From contig DAOKYO010000001.1 of assembly GCA_035326105.1 (NCBI GenBank), positions 186,001-250,000 on the forward strand: a stretch of DNA of 64,000 nt, read 5' to 3'. The notes below the pieces were generated by a model. The model made no database searches and was not told the origin of the DNA. It worked only from the letters and a program-made list of their open reading frames with translations. This document shows positions 16,275-24,998 of the stretch, in pieces. The translations under genes were made by a program, and so were the position numbers. Source of the DNA: Bacilli bacterium. Its GTDB lineage: Bacteria; Bacillota_I; Bacilli_A; RFN20; CAG-826. Every line of letters begins with the position of its first letter. The first letter of the stretch is position 1.

Positions 16275-17283
16275 ACAAATAACATTGTGGTTGTTGATAA
16301 GCAGTTTTTACCTCAGTGGCTGTAGCCGTCCTTCACGAACAGCGCAACTTTTTTCCTACGATGCGAATGACACCTTCATTTCATCTTTGTTTGCTAATAT
16401 TGAATCAAAATTAAATGGCTATATTGACTATAAGAGTTATGATGGGAAAAGGAAACAGACTATTCAAAACGATGACTTCATCAGTGCTATCGATGATAAA
16501 TCAACCAGTGTGGTAGTGATGAATACGGTCGATCGCTTCGCCTCTAGCGCTATAATCGAAAAAGGAGAGACGAAAAATGTTCCGATTATTTTTGTCAATC
16601 GTGAACCCTTGATGGGCGATCTTCTGGCAACTGATTGGTCGCAAGAAAACTGCTTTTATGTCGGAGCGAACTCTTCATATGAAGGTATTCTCCAAGGTGA
16701 TATAGCCAATGATATTTTTGATGGCCCCACCTCCTATTCCCAGTCCGTCTATGATAAAAATGGTGACGGTATTGTTCAAGTGGCCATCCTGAAAGGGGAG
16801 GAAGGACATCAAGATAGCGAGCAAAGAAGTGAAAATTGTATCGCCGAATTAAGGAATCTCGGTTACCAGGTTGATATTCTTCAGATATCATACTGTAATT
16901 GGGAAAGAGAAACCGCCAAAAAGATGATGGAAAGCATTTATACAAATGACATTGAGCTTCTTTTTGCCAACAACGATGATATGGCTTTAGGCGCGATCGA
17001 TTATCTAAAAACCATCACTGTCGCCAATTCAAGCCTTCCCTTCGAACGAGAATTTTTTCCGATTATCGGTGTCGATGGCACCACCCAAGCTATGGAAGCC
17101 ATTCAAGACGGCACTCTTTCCGGCACGGTTTTAAATGATGGTGAAAAACAGGCCGAAGTGATTTTTGATATAATCAAAAACATTCTTGATGGTGTCGCTT
17201 TACCCGATTATGATGCCAACATTGAAATTACGAAAAATGCCTACCATATCCTAGGTGAAAAAATAACAAAAAACACACATTAA
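16264..17283 (+). CDS. Sugar-binding lipoprotein of the MglB/RbsB type, kinase-linked
   Basis: 339 aa, lipobox LSGC with Cys20. It is a periplasmic-binding-protein fold related to MglB: DKNGDGIVQ matches the calcium-binding loop of galactose-binding protein. NNDDMALGAIDYL, VIDGTTQAMEAI-like IGVDGTTQAMEAI and GTVLNDGEKQA are family segments. It is encoded within the two-component operon rather than with the transporter, and a second MglB follows 155 bp later. I infer a sensing role, delivering a hexose signal to the YesM-like kinase as XylFII does for LytS, rather than transport. A duplicate transport receptor with different specificity is the alternative. Confidence 0.85.
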   Translation: MRNKQITLWLLISSFYLSGCSRPSRTAQLFSYDANDTFISSLFANIESKLNGYIDYKSYDGKRKQTIQNDDFISAIDDKSTSVVVMNTVDRFASSAIIEKGETKNVPIIFVNREPLMGDLLATDWSQENCFYVGANSSYEGILQGDIANDIFDGPTSYSQSVYDKNGDGIVQVAILKGEEGHQDSEQRSENCIAELRNLGYQVDILQISYCNWERETAKKMMESIYTNDIELLFANNDDMALGAIDYLKTITVANSSLPFEREFFPIIGVDGTTQAMEAIQDGTLSGTVLNDGEKQAEVIFDIIKNILDGVALPDYDANIEITKNAYHILGEKITKNTH

Positions 17284-17290
17284 GCGCTTA
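17281..17290. promoter_or_regulatory. Palindromic operator-like site upstream of mglB
   Basis: TAAGCGCTTA is a perfect 10-bp palindrome with the AAGCGCTT core found in LacI/CcpA-type operators. It overlaps the stop of the upstream gene. The left flank departs from the cre consensus, so this is only a candidate for catabolite control. Confidence 0.35.
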
Positions 17291-17438
17291 CTTTTGAACT
17301 TTTTATAGAGAATAATGCAAATTTTATGTAAAATCTTACATTTTTTTTGCTGGTCTAATAAGCGAAAATACATTTGGCAAAAAAAAGCATTAGTCATTTC
17401 GACAGAGCTTTAATTAAGCCATGGAATTAGGAGGAAAC

Positions 17439-18476
17439 ATGAAAAAGAAATTAATTCCTGTTGCATTAGGTCTATTAGGCTTTATCACTTCCTGCGCCCA
17501 TACCAATGGGCTGACCGCTGATGTCTTCATCTATCAGTTCTCCGACACTTATATCGGTACTGTTAGAACCGCGCTTGAGACCAACCTCAAAGAAAAAGGG
17601 GTCACACCCAAATTCTATGATGCCGGTGGTATCCAAGCTACTCAGACTCAGCAAATCGAGTCTGCTCTTTCAACCGGTAGCCAGATTCTTCTAGCCAACC
17701 TCGTTGAGCAAACCGCCACTGGGGATGCGGTTGCGGAAAAAGCCAAAGCCAAAGATGTCCCGGTCATCTTCTTCAACCGTGAAGTTCCAGACAGTTCCGT
17801 GAATCCAGCCACTTATCCGGACAACGCCTTCGTTGGTACTGATCCTGATCAAGCCGGCTACATGCAAGGTGAAATTCTTGCCGGTGCCTTGATTAAAGAT
17901 GGTGCACTTAACCCATTATGGGATAAGAATGGTGATGGAAAAATTAACTATGTTATGCTAAGAGCGGATGAGTCCAATGCCGAAGCAAACGGCCGGACAA
18001 GATACTCCGTTCAAGAAGCCAATCGTCTTCTGGCCGAAGCCGGACTTGATCCTCTTGTTCACTTAGGCGAAGATTACAATGCCGGATGGAGTAAAGACAA
18101 CGCAAAACAGGCGATGGATAACTTCATTTCTACTTATGGTCTAACCGGTGCCAATGCGATTGAATGTGTTATCGCAAACAATGATGATATGGCTTTAGGA
18201 GCAGTCGCTTCCTTACAAACCCAGGATTATAATAAGGGTGGGGAGAATGCCTTGCTCGTCGTCGGTGTTGATGCTACCGCCGCTGCTCAAGCCGCTATTG
18301 ATGCGGGTGAGATGTACGGCACCGTTAAGCAGGATGCCCAAGCCATGGCTCAATGTATCGCCGAGTTAACCGCCAACAAGTTAGCTGGTAAAGACTTCTT
18401 AGATGGAACCAGTTATGCTTGGGACAGCGCGACGGTTCATAAGATTCGTATTCCTTACGGTAGTTATACCAAGTAA
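17439..18476 (+). CDS. mglB: Galactose/glucose-binding lipoprotein MglB
   Basis: 345 aa. The true start is ATG 17439, with AGGAGG 4 nt upstream; the in-frame ATG at 17421 precedes that site. Lipobox ITSC with Cys19. Close to MglB: the calcium loop DKNGDGKIN, FFNREVPDS, ANNDDMALGAVASL, VVGVDATAAAQAAI and GTVKQDAQAMAQ are visible. It captures galactose or a related hexose for MglA/MglC. A strong hairpin follows at 18490-18523 before mglA, as expected where the binding protein is made in excess over the ATPase. Exact sugar not determinable from sequence alone. Confidence 0.93.
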   Translation: MKKKLIPVALGLLGFITSCAHTNGLTADVFIYQFSDTYIGTVRTALETNLKEKGVTPKFYDAGGIQATQTQQIESALSTGSQILLANLVEQTATGDAVAEKAKAKDVPVIFFNREVPDSSVNPATYPDNAFVGTDPDQAGYMQGEILAGALIKDGALNPLWDKNGDGKINYVMLRADESNAEANGRTRYSVQEANRLLAEAGLDPLVHLGEDYNAGWSKDNAKQAMDNFISTYGLTGANAIECVIANNDDMALGAVASLQTQDYNKGGENALLVVGVDATAAAQAAIDAGEMYGTVKQDAQAMAQCIAELTANKLAGKDFLDGTSYAWDSATVHKIRIPYGSYTK

Positions 18477-18489
18477 ATAGTCTTCTTGT

Positions 18490-18523
18490 TTAGGGGTGGT
18501 GTGCTCCTTTCCACCACCCCTAA
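18490..18523 (+). terminator. Hairpin between mglB and mglA
   Basis: GC-rich stem TTAGGGGTGGTG / CCACCACCCCTAA (12 bp) with a short loop and only a weak T tract (TTTCTATT). Likely a partial terminator or 3' stabiliser that raises mglB mRNA over the downstream genes. Confidence 0.7.
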
Positions 18524-18551
18524 TTTCTATTATCAAGTTAGGAATTAAGCT

Positions 18552-20078
18552 ATGGCAAAAACAAATGTAGATAACAAAATCAACGAATATCTCCTAGAGA
18601 TGGAGAATATCTCAAAATCTTTTCCCGGAGTAAAGGCCTTAGATCACGCTCAACTGAGAGTGCGACCGGGAACGGTACATTCCTTAATGGGCGAAAACGG
18701 GGCCGGAAAATCAACACTGATGAAGTGTCTTTTTGGTTTATATAAGCGCGATGAAGGCGATATTATTTTTCAAGGCCGTTCCGTCGAGTACCACTCGACA
18801 AAAGAAGCACTTGAAGACGGCATCGCTATGGTTCAACAAGAATTGAATCAAGCTCAAAAAATGACGGTAATGGATAATCTTTGGCTTGGCCGCTATCCCG
18901 TGAGTTTTGGTTTCGCCATCGATGAGACAAAAATGTATCGCGATACGCAAAGCGTCTTTCAAAAACTTGATATTCATATTGATCCTAAAGCCATTATTTC
19001 CACTCTCTCGGTGGCAACCAGGCAGATGGTAGAAATTGCAAAAGCGGTGTCTTACGATGCCAAGATTGTGGTTTTCGATGAACCGACATCTTCACTGTCT
19101 GATGCCGAAGTGGAGCAACTATTCAGAATTATCAAGATGCTGAAAAAGAAGGGCTGCGGAATTATCTATATTTCCCATAAAATGGATGAAATTCTTCGTA
19201 TATCCGATGAAGTCACAATTATGCGTGACGGCAAATGGGTTGAAACCAAATCGGCAAAGGATTGCACACTTAATTCGATAATCAAAGCGATGGTTGGTCG
19301 TGATTTAAATAATCGTTTTCCGCCTAAAACCAACAAGCCGGGAAAAGATTATTTAGAAGTCAAAAATCTTTCCTCTTTATACGGGAATAACGCCATTAAA
19401 AATGTCTCCTTTAATATTCGTAAAGGGGAAATCTTCGGTCTTGCCGGACTCGTTGGAGCCGGACGCAGCGAATTGTTGGAAACCATTTTTGGGGTCCGGA
19501 CAAAAAGTGAAGGGCAGATTTTCAAAGACGGGATGTTGGTTAAAAATGACACGGCTGAACATGCTATTAAAAATGGATTCGCCCTTCTTACCGAAGAACG
19601 GCGGACAACCGGCATATTCGGTGTGCTGAGCATTAAGGATAATACCGTTATTGCCTCGCTGAACAACTATAATTCAATGTTGGGCCTTGACGGCAATAAG
19701 ATGAGCAAAGATACCAACTGGGCAATTGAAGCGATGAACGTAAAGACACCATCACAAAAAACGCAAATTAAATCTTTATCCGGCGGCAATCAGCAAAAAG
19801 TAATTATTGGTCGCTGGGTATTGACCGATCCCGATGTGCTATTGCTCGATGAACCGACTCGAGGCATTGATGTCGGCGCAAAATATGAAATCTATCAACT
19901 AATTATAAATATGGCGAAACAGGGCAAGACCATTATCGTTTGTTCAAGCGAAATGCCGGAACTTCTTGGTATATGTGATCGAATTGCCGTGATGAGCAAT
20001 CATCGTTTAGCCGGTATCTTAGATCAAAAAGAGGCCAATCAAGAAAAATTAATGAACTTGGCTCTTAAATACATGTAG
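18552..20078 (+). CDS. mglA: Galactoside ABC transporter ATP-binding protein MglA
   Basis: 508 aa with two fused ABC domains. Domain 1 (about 10-245) has Walker A GENGAGKST, Walker B VVFDEPTS and a degenerate signature LSVATRQMVE. Domain 2 (about 260-505) has the degenerate P-loop GLVGAGRSE, signature LSGGNQQKV and Walker B LLLDEPTRG. This asymmetric pattern is standard for the MglA/RbsA/XylG group. It powers sugar import through the MglC-like permease, whose gene starts 11 nt after its stop. Cytosolic, membrane-associated. Confidence 0.95.
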   Translation: MAKTNVDNKINEYLLEMENISKSFPGVKALDHAQLRVRPGTVHSLMGENGAGKSTLMKCLFGLYKRDEGDIIFQGRSVEYHSTKEALEDGIAMVQQELNQAQKMTVMDNLWLGRYPVSFGFAIDETKMYRDTQSVFQKLDIHIDPKAIISTLSVATRQMVEIAKAVSYDAKIVVFDEPTSSLSDAEVEQLFRIIKMLKKKGCGIIYISHKMDEILRISDEVTIMRDGKWVETKSAKDCTLNSIIKAMVGRDLNNRFPPKTNKPGKDYLEVKNLSSLYGNNAIKNVSFNIRKGEIFGLAGLVGAGRSELLETIFGVRTKSEGQIFKDGMLVKNDTAEHAIKNGFALLTEERRTTGIFGVLSIKDNTVIASLNNYNSMLGLDGNKMSKDTNWAIEAMNVKTPSQKTQIKSLSGGNQQKVIIGRWVLTDPDVLLLDEPTRGIDVGAKYEIYQLIINMAKQGKTIIVCSSEMPELLGICDRIAVMSNHRLAGILDQKEANQEKLMNLALKYM

Positions 20079-20089
20079 GGAGAAACAGC

Positions 20090-21967
20090 ATGGAAGAGAT
20101 ATTGAATCAAGAAGTCGCAACCGAAATTGAAATTGAAAATAGTCTTTTTGCCGAACGCAATGCTTTAAAAGCTGAAAAGCGCGAAATAAAAGGCCGCCTT
20201 TACGATTTGCAATTTGAGGACTTGGATCCGGATGCTTTAAAACTGGCCAAAGATCAAGTGATGAAGGACTACGAAAAAAAAGAAAATGATTATTATGCCC
20301 ATGTTGCCGAAGTGAAAGAAGATTTGCTTAATAAAAAGAAAGCCATCACTGAACTAAAATCTTTTTATCGTCAAAAAATTGAAAATATTAGAAAAAATGA
20401 GCATGCTCTTCCCATAGACGAGGTAAAGAAGGCTCGAATTATCGCTAAAGAACAACTTGCAAGCGCAAAAAATGATTATCTCACTCAATTGACGGCTTAC
20501 AAAAACAGCATTTTTCAAATCAAAACTGAAGCTAAAAGAAAAGATAAAGTTTTACGAGCCCAGTATCAAAAACTAAAAAGCGCAGCGATGAAAAGGAGCG
20601 ATAAAGAGGATGCCCTCGATAATTTAAAAGGCCAGATTTATAGCAATACCGGAACTGCCGAATTGGATATTCTCGATTTAAAAAACAAAATCGCCAAACT
20701 GAAAAAGGGCTATTCTCAGCAAGTTAAAGTTATTGAAAATAATCTTCATTTAAAGACCAATCATGTGGGAACTCTTATCAAAAACGCAAAAACAGAAGAA
20801 AAAGAGAAGATTCGGGCCTTGAAAGAACAAGAGAACATTCTCAATGACAACTACTCTCCGGTTGCGCCTTTTCAATACCAAGTCGGCAGAAAATTTGTCC
20901 AGTTCGGAAACAATTTTGTGCGCAATCAAAAAATAGCATTTACAACGAAAGCTGGTCTTTCTAACTGGTTTATTAAAAGCGCCGTTTATTTGATTATTTT
21001 ATTGATGGTCATTATTACCGCCGCCGTCAAACCAGCTTGGTTCTCCTTCGATACTTTGATTACGATTGTGAAGCATACTTCCTCCCTGCTGCCTCTCGCC
21101 CTCGGCGTTGCCGGTACAATTGTCTTGACCGGAACCGATTTGTCGCTCGGCAGAATATGGGGCTTAACAGCTTTGATATCCGGTATTCTGCTCGGGTATG
21201 GCAGTACTAACGGTGTCATTCTCGAATGGACACAAAACATGCCCTGGATTTGGATTATTGTCGTCCTGATTATCGTCATGGGTGTCGGCGGTTTTGCCGG
21301 TGGCATTAACGGTTTCTTTGTAGCCAAGTTCTCCATTCACCCTTTTATTGTTACCTTGGCGACTCAACTGATTATATATGGCGCCATACTTCTTCTCGGA
21401 TCAAGCCTGAATAATCTATCCGTTATTTATAAGATGAATAACGCTACCGCCCAATCCTACTATAACTTTGTGAGTAGCGGTTTTTACCTTGGGGATGTGT
21501 TGGTAGAATGGTATAACATCATGGCCATCGTTTTGCTTGCCGCCATGTGGTTTATCTGGAATAAGACAAAATTCGGTAAGGCCATGTTTGCGGTTGGCTG
21601 CAATCCCGAAGCGGCCAATGTCAGCGGTATCAACGTTTCGCGTACAATTCTTTTAACCTTCGTTCTCGCCGGCGCCTGCTATGGTGTCGGTGGTTTCCAA
21701 TACAACCCAATTAATGGTGGAGCTCAACTTTCGACCGGGACCGGCGGTGAGCTCGACCCGATTACCGCCGCTGTTATCGGAGGCGTATCCTTTACCGGTG
21801 GTATCGGTAAAGTGTCCGGTGTTTTACTTGGTTCATTACTATTGAAAGTAATTGATAGTTGCTTACTTGCACTCGGCGTCTCTACCGCCTATATTAATAT
21901 TGTTAAGGGCAGCATAATTTTGGTTGCCGTTGCCCTCGATATGAAAAAATACATCGTTAAAAAATAA
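20090..21967 (+). CDS. mglC: MglC-type sugar permease with N-terminal coiled-coil domain
   Basis: 625 aa, against about 336 for typical MglC. Residues 1 to about 255 are highly charged and helical with no membrane segment (for example KREIKGRLYDL, KNKIAKLKKGY), a predicted long coiled coil. Residues about 290-625 are a normal permease with 8-10 TM helices: GTIVLTGTDLSLGRIWGLTA, NGFFVAKFSIHPFIVTLAT and GGVSFTGGIGKVSG are family hallmarks. No start or frame anomaly separates the two parts and base composition is uniform. The N-terminus would lie in the cytosol, where it could bind MglA, the cytoskeleton or itself. It overlaps the next small gene by 1 nt. Confidence 0.92.
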   Translation: MEEILNQEVATEIEIENSLFAERNALKAEKREIKGRLYDLQFEDLDPDALKLAKDQVMKDYEKKENDYYAHVAEVKEDLLNKKKAITELKSFYRQKIENIRKNEHALPIDEVKKARIIAKEQLASAKNDYLTQLTAYKNSIFQIKTEAKRKDKVLRAQYQKLKSAAMKRSDKEDALDNLKGQIYSNTGTAELDILDLKNKIAKLKKGYSQQVKVIENNLHLKTNHVGTLIKNAKTEEKEKIRALKEQENILNDNYSPVAPFQYQVGRKFVQFGNNFVRNQKIAFTTKAGLSNWFIKSAVYLIILLMVIITAAVKPAWFSFDTLITIVKHTSSLLPLALGVAGTIVLTGTDLSLGRIWGLTALISGILLGYGSTNGVILEWTQNMPWIWIIVVLIIVMGVGGFAGGINGFFVAKFSIHPFIVTLATQLIIYGAILLLGSSLNNLSVIYKMNNATAQSYYNFVSSGFYLGDVLVEWYNIMAIVLLAAMWFIWNKTKFGKAMFAVGCNPEAANVSGINVSRTILLTFVLAGACYGVGGFQYNPINGGAQLSTGTGGELDPITAAVIGGVSFTGGIGKVSGVLLGSLLLKVIDSCLLALGVSTAYINIVKGSIILVAVALDMKKYIVKK

Positions 21968-22182
21968 TGAATGAAGATGAAAAGATCCCTAATAATAAAA
22001 AAAATATAGAACCAGCTCCAGAAAAGAGCTGGCTCTTCTTATCAAAAAATGCCGCCGGCAAAACAAAAAATATCTATATTTATCTGGTGGTTTTTATTGC
22101 CGTTGCCATTATTTTTGCCATCGTCATTTTAGGAGCACTTGGCTATTTGCCAGATATCGGTTCTTCATCAACATCGGTTTAA
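21967..22182 (+). CDS. Small single-TM protein in the mgl operon
   Basis: 71 aa, ATG overlapping the TAA of the permease gene (TAATG), so translationally coupled. It has a charged N-terminal 35 residues (Lys, Asn, Glu, Pro), then one TM helix (about 38-62) and a Ser-rich tail. No family recognised. Its position suggests an accessory subunit of the sugar transporter. Confidence 0.6.
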   Translation: MNEDEKIPNNKKNIEPAPEKSWLFLSKNAAGKTKNIYIYLVVFIAVAIIFAIVILGALGYLPDIGSSSTSV

Positions 22183-22194
22183 AAGGAAAGCAAA

Positions 22195-22518
22195 ATGAAT
22201 TATTACTGGGCAATTATCATCATTGTTATTGAAAGTATGGCTACTTTATTTTTAGCTTCCCGTTATGCCGTAGATTTAAAGCACTCTTACGATCCCGATT
22301 ATAATCCGCCCTATCGCGTTAATCTGCCGGAGGTGTTATTTATCGGAGCCCTTTTTGGCAGTCTTGGACTGATACTGTCCTATATTTTCCTAAAACCAAT
22401 CCGCAAAGAAGACTCACTAAATTCTCATCTCTTTTTGGGATTGAGTATCCTTTTCTTGGCACTGCATATTGGTATTTTGTACCTTTTGATCCGCAATAAT
22501 GTTATCGTCGGCATCTAA
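22195..22518 (+). CDS. Small membrane protein, weakly DUF1294-like
   Basis: 107 aa with three hydrophobic helices (about 3-20, 45-65, 80-105). VNLPEVLFIGALFGSLGLILS followed by FLKP resembles the core of DUF1294 proteins, but weakly. AAAGGAAAG precedes ATG 22195, 12 nt after the previous stop, so it is the last gene of the mgl operon. Its last 102 nt are antisense to the 3' end of the convergent recombinase gene. Confidence 0.5.
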   Translation: MNYYWAIIIIVIESMATLFLASRYAVDLKHSYDPDYNPPYRVNLPEVLFIGALFGSLGLILSYIFLKPIRKEDSLNSHLFLGLSILFLALHIGILYLLIRNNVIVGI

Positions 22519-23097
22519 TGCAACATACTTCATAAACGTTCCCCGGGATATGTTGAGAATTTGAGCGGCTTCAGTGCACGTGATTGCCCTGTCGATATAG
22601 GCTGCGCGAATTTTTTGAAAACTGGCGGGTAATTTGATTCGCGGTCGTCCCATATGGACGCCTCTTTCTTTAGCTAGTTTAATTCCTTCAGCCTGTCGCT
22701 GTTTAATGTTTTTCCGTTCGGTTTCCGCGACAAAAGACAGAATTTGCAACACGATATCACTGATAAATTTACCCACCAAATTATTTGAATCATTCCTCGT
22801 GTCCAATAAAGGCATATCAATGACCAAAATATCCGCTTCAATCACTTTTGTTATATAATGCCATTCATCGATTATCATCGAGTAATCACGTCCTAAACGA
22901 TCAATTGATTTTATGATTACTAAGTCTTTCGAAACTAATTTCTTTTTCAATATCTGATATTGAATTCGTTCAAAATCCTTACCGCTTTGCTTGTCGATAT
23001 ATATTTGATTGTCAGTAAGCCCCAGTTTATACATTTCATCCATCTGCCGGTCAATATTTTGGGTGATTGTCGATACTCGAACATAGCCATAAGTCAT
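22417..23097 (-). CDS. Serine recombinase (resolvase/invertase family)
   Basis: 226 aa from ATG 23097, which has GGAGG 8 nt upstream (the TTG start 5 codons earlier overlaps that site). The N-terminal resolvase domain has catalytic Ser in YGYVRVST, SIDRLGRDY and VAETERKNIKQRQAEGI. A C-terminal HTH_7 (ITCTEAAQILNISRGTFMKY) binds DNA. Small serine recombinases invert or resolve DNA between paired short sites. The last ~33 codons are antisense to the end of the 107-aa membrane protein gene. That suggests insertion here with run-on into host sequence. I found no obvious res or inversion repeats next to it. Confidence 0.88.
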   Translation of the reverse strand: MTYGYVRVSTITQNIDRQMDEMYKLGLTDNQIYIDKQSGKDFERIQYQILKKKLVSKDLVIIKSIDRLGRDYSMIIDEWHYITKVIEADILVIDMPLLDTRNDSNNLVGKFISDIVLQILSFVAETERKNIKQRQAEGIKLAKERGVHMGRPRIKLPASFQKIRAAYIDRAITCTEAAQILNISRGTFMKYVALDADDNIIADQKVQNTNMQCQEKDTQSQKEMRI

Positions 23098-23144
23098 AGG
23101 TAGTGCCTCCAATAAAAATTAAGCCTATTATATACCCTTAAATT

Positions 23145-23170
23145 ATTAAAAAAGCGGCCTAAAACCGCTT
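23145..23170 (-). terminator. Hairpin with T-tract on the minus strand
   Basis: AAGCGG / CCGCTT with a 7-nt loop, followed on the minus strand by TTTTTTAAT. It lies upstream of the recombinase start, so it either insulates that gene from antisense transcription or acts in its leader. Confidence 0.45.
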
Positions 23171-23343
23171 ATTATCTTATATTTTACGTAAAAATGGTAC
23201 ACCTTTTTGACACTTAAAATTTTATCATATAATTCAATAAAATCATCAATTTTCATCGGTAATTAGCGAAGGTTAACTGAAATTTAGTGAATTTAGCAAA
23301 AAATGCATAAATTTATCTCTTTTTTCATAATGTAAATAAGGTG

Positions 23344-23358
23344 TAGGTTAATAACCTA
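23344..23358. promoter_or_regulatory. Inverted repeat just upstream of the EAL gene
   Basis: TAGGTT-AAT-AACCTA, a perfect 6-bp inverted repeat with 3-nt spacer, 21 bp before the GTG start. A candidate operator; no regulator assigned. Confidence 0.35.
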
Positions 23359-23379
23359 TCTAAAAGGGAGTCTGTTACC

Positions 23380-24522
23380 GTGAACGAAACATACATAGTT
23401 TATTGCGAAGTCGTAAATAAGCGCATGCTTGAAAGTAATCTAGGCGAAAAAAAATATCTCCAATATTATCATCGGTTGATTCATGAACTTGGAAAATGTC
23501 GAAAATACTGCACGGTGGTCGTTAAGGATAACTTAAATTTTTATCTTGTCGTTAATGATCTTCATAATGTCATAAATTGCGACCAATGTATCGATCAAAT
23601 ACTTTTCAAAATATCCAAGTCAAAACCCGAGGCCTTGCTGACTATTTATAAAGGTATTGCTCAGGGCAATGATAAAACCGCGATTAACAAGGCCATCCAT
23701 GCCTTAGACACCGCTATTCAAAAACAGCGGCGCATTGCTTTGTCAAACACAGTTATCGAGAAGTATATCAGCGAAAAAGAAACTATCCGCAACGCCTTAA
23801 TAAAGGCAATCTATGAGAATAATCTTTTACTTTTCTATCAACCTAAGGTGGACTTTACTTCGCGCAAAATCCAAGGTTTTGAGGCTCTTTTACGACTTAA
23901 AGCCGAAGATAATTCATACTTTTCGACCGAAAAAGTAATTCGCGTGGCTAAAGAATTTAATTTGATGCGGGCAGTGGATGAATTTCTTTTGAAAAAAGTT
24001 ACTGACGATTACTTATCGCTGGCCCAAAAATATGATCATCCCTCTATTTCCATCAATCTAACAATCAAGGAATTAGAACAGAATTATCATCTTGCCTTAC
24101 TAAAACGCTATGCGGAAGAAAAGCACTTTCCTTTGAACAAACTCTATGTTGAAATAACTCAGGACGAGGACATTGTCGATTTTTCTTTAATTAAATCCAT
24201 CCTCGAAGAATTTAAGAAAAATAAAATAAAACTGTCAATTGATGACTTCGGCAGTCGCTACAATAATTTTTATCGATTGGAAAAAATCCGTTATGATGAA
24301 ATTAAAATCGACAAATCATTAACTGACCGCTACATTGATTATCCAAATATTTTGGAGTACCTGCCAAAATTATTTATAAACCTCGGTTATGAAGTTGTAA
24401 TTGAAGGATTAGAATCGAAAAGTCAACTTAATTATCTACCAAAAATGAAGCATCTCAGTATCCAAGGTTATTACTTCGGTAAACCGCTGAGTTTAGAGGA
24501 AATTCTTCAAGTTAGCCATTAG
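23380..24522 (+). CDS. EAL-domain cyclic-di-GMP phosphodiesterase
   Basis: 380 aa, cytosolic (no TM segment). Residues 1 to about 130 resemble a degenerate GGDEF-like or sensory module. The EAL domain (about 140-380) has EAL at 168-170. INLTIKELE (Asn), EITQDED (Glu), IDDFGSRYNN (DDFG pair), IKIDKSL (Lys), IEGLES (Glu) and GYYFGKPLS are also present. All residues that bind metal and activate water appear present, though the loop-6 motif is DFGSRY instead of DFGTGY. That may lower activity. It degrades c-di-GMP to pGpG. GTG start 23380 has AGGGAG upstream. It is monocistronic; no GGDEF synthase is seen in the window. Confidence 0.88.
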   Translation: MNETYIVYCEVVNKRMLESNLGEKKYLQYYHRLIHELGKCRKYCTVVVKDNLNFYLVVNDLHNVINCDQCIDQILFKISKSKPEALLTIYKGIAQGNDKTAINKAIHALDTAIQKQRRIALSNTVIEKYISEKETIRNALIKAIYENNLLLFYQPKVDFTSRKIQGFEALLRLKAEDNSYFSTEKVIRVAKEFNLMRAVDEFLLKKVTDDYLSLAQKYDHPSISINLTIKELEQNYHLALLKRYAEEKHFPLNKLYVEITQDEDIVDFSLIKSILEEFKKNKIKLSIDDFGSRYNNFYRLEKIRYDEIKIDKSLTDRYIDYPNILEYLPKLFINLGYEVVIEGLESKSQLNYLPKMKHLSIQGYYFGKPLSLEEILQVSH

Positions 24523-24893
24523 AAGTTTATAGAAAGCCACTATGGTATGTTTGAAAACGTAAAAACAATCTCCGCTTAAATTGATCGTCGTTTAATTGTT
24601 CCAATTGCTCCGAAAAGAATAGTCTCACCCTGTTTGGGAGGCAATTTTATACTTTTTTTATGGCTGTTTTTGCTTACCAAAAAGGTAATTTCTTCTATCT
24701 TCACTATCAACCCCGCCAAAAGTGGTTTTTTGTAACGGGTTTCACGCTTACATTTTATCAGGCTTTTGCCTCCGAACTTGATAAAATTATGACAACCGAC
24801 AAAATTATGGGTATTGTATTATTCATAGAATAATAGTATTGTAGGAAACGAAAATAATTTGGTTATGCATTAACCCCTTTGCCCGCGCCTTCC
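24523..24893. other. Stretch without a supported gene
   Basis: A 57-codon frame at 24660-24833 (start MAVFAYQKGN) has no properly spaced ribosome binding site. An 8-bp inverted repeat TATTATTC-ATA-GAATAATA at 24817-24835 is flanked by two copies of GTATTG. I see no RNA gene here. Confidence 0.4.
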
Positions 24894-24922
24894 TTGACAG
24901 TTGATTATCGCAAGGCTATGCT
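24894..24922 (+). promoter_or_regulatory. Strong sigma-A promoter of the V-ATPase operon
   Basis: TTGACA at 24894-24899, 17-bp spacer, TATGCT at 24917-24922. A small hairpin GTGCA-CT-TGCAC follows in the leader, about 75 bp before the first ATG. Confidence 0.85.
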
Positions 24923-24998
24923 AGAGTAAACCGTGCACTTGCACAGTCATTTTTGTTTTTTGCCTAAAGTGATTTACCTTAGAGGAAGGGATGATAAT

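Noticed and set aside
20986..21367. Overlapping minus-strand ORFs within the permease gene
   Set aside because: Shadows of a conserved membrane protein gene; composition reflects antisense of TM codons.
24660..24833. 57-codon ORF between the EAL gene and the V-ATPase promoter
   Set aside because: No ribosome binding site at a usable distance and no recognisable family; the upstream extension of the frame also looks random. Kept only as a note in the intergenic entry.
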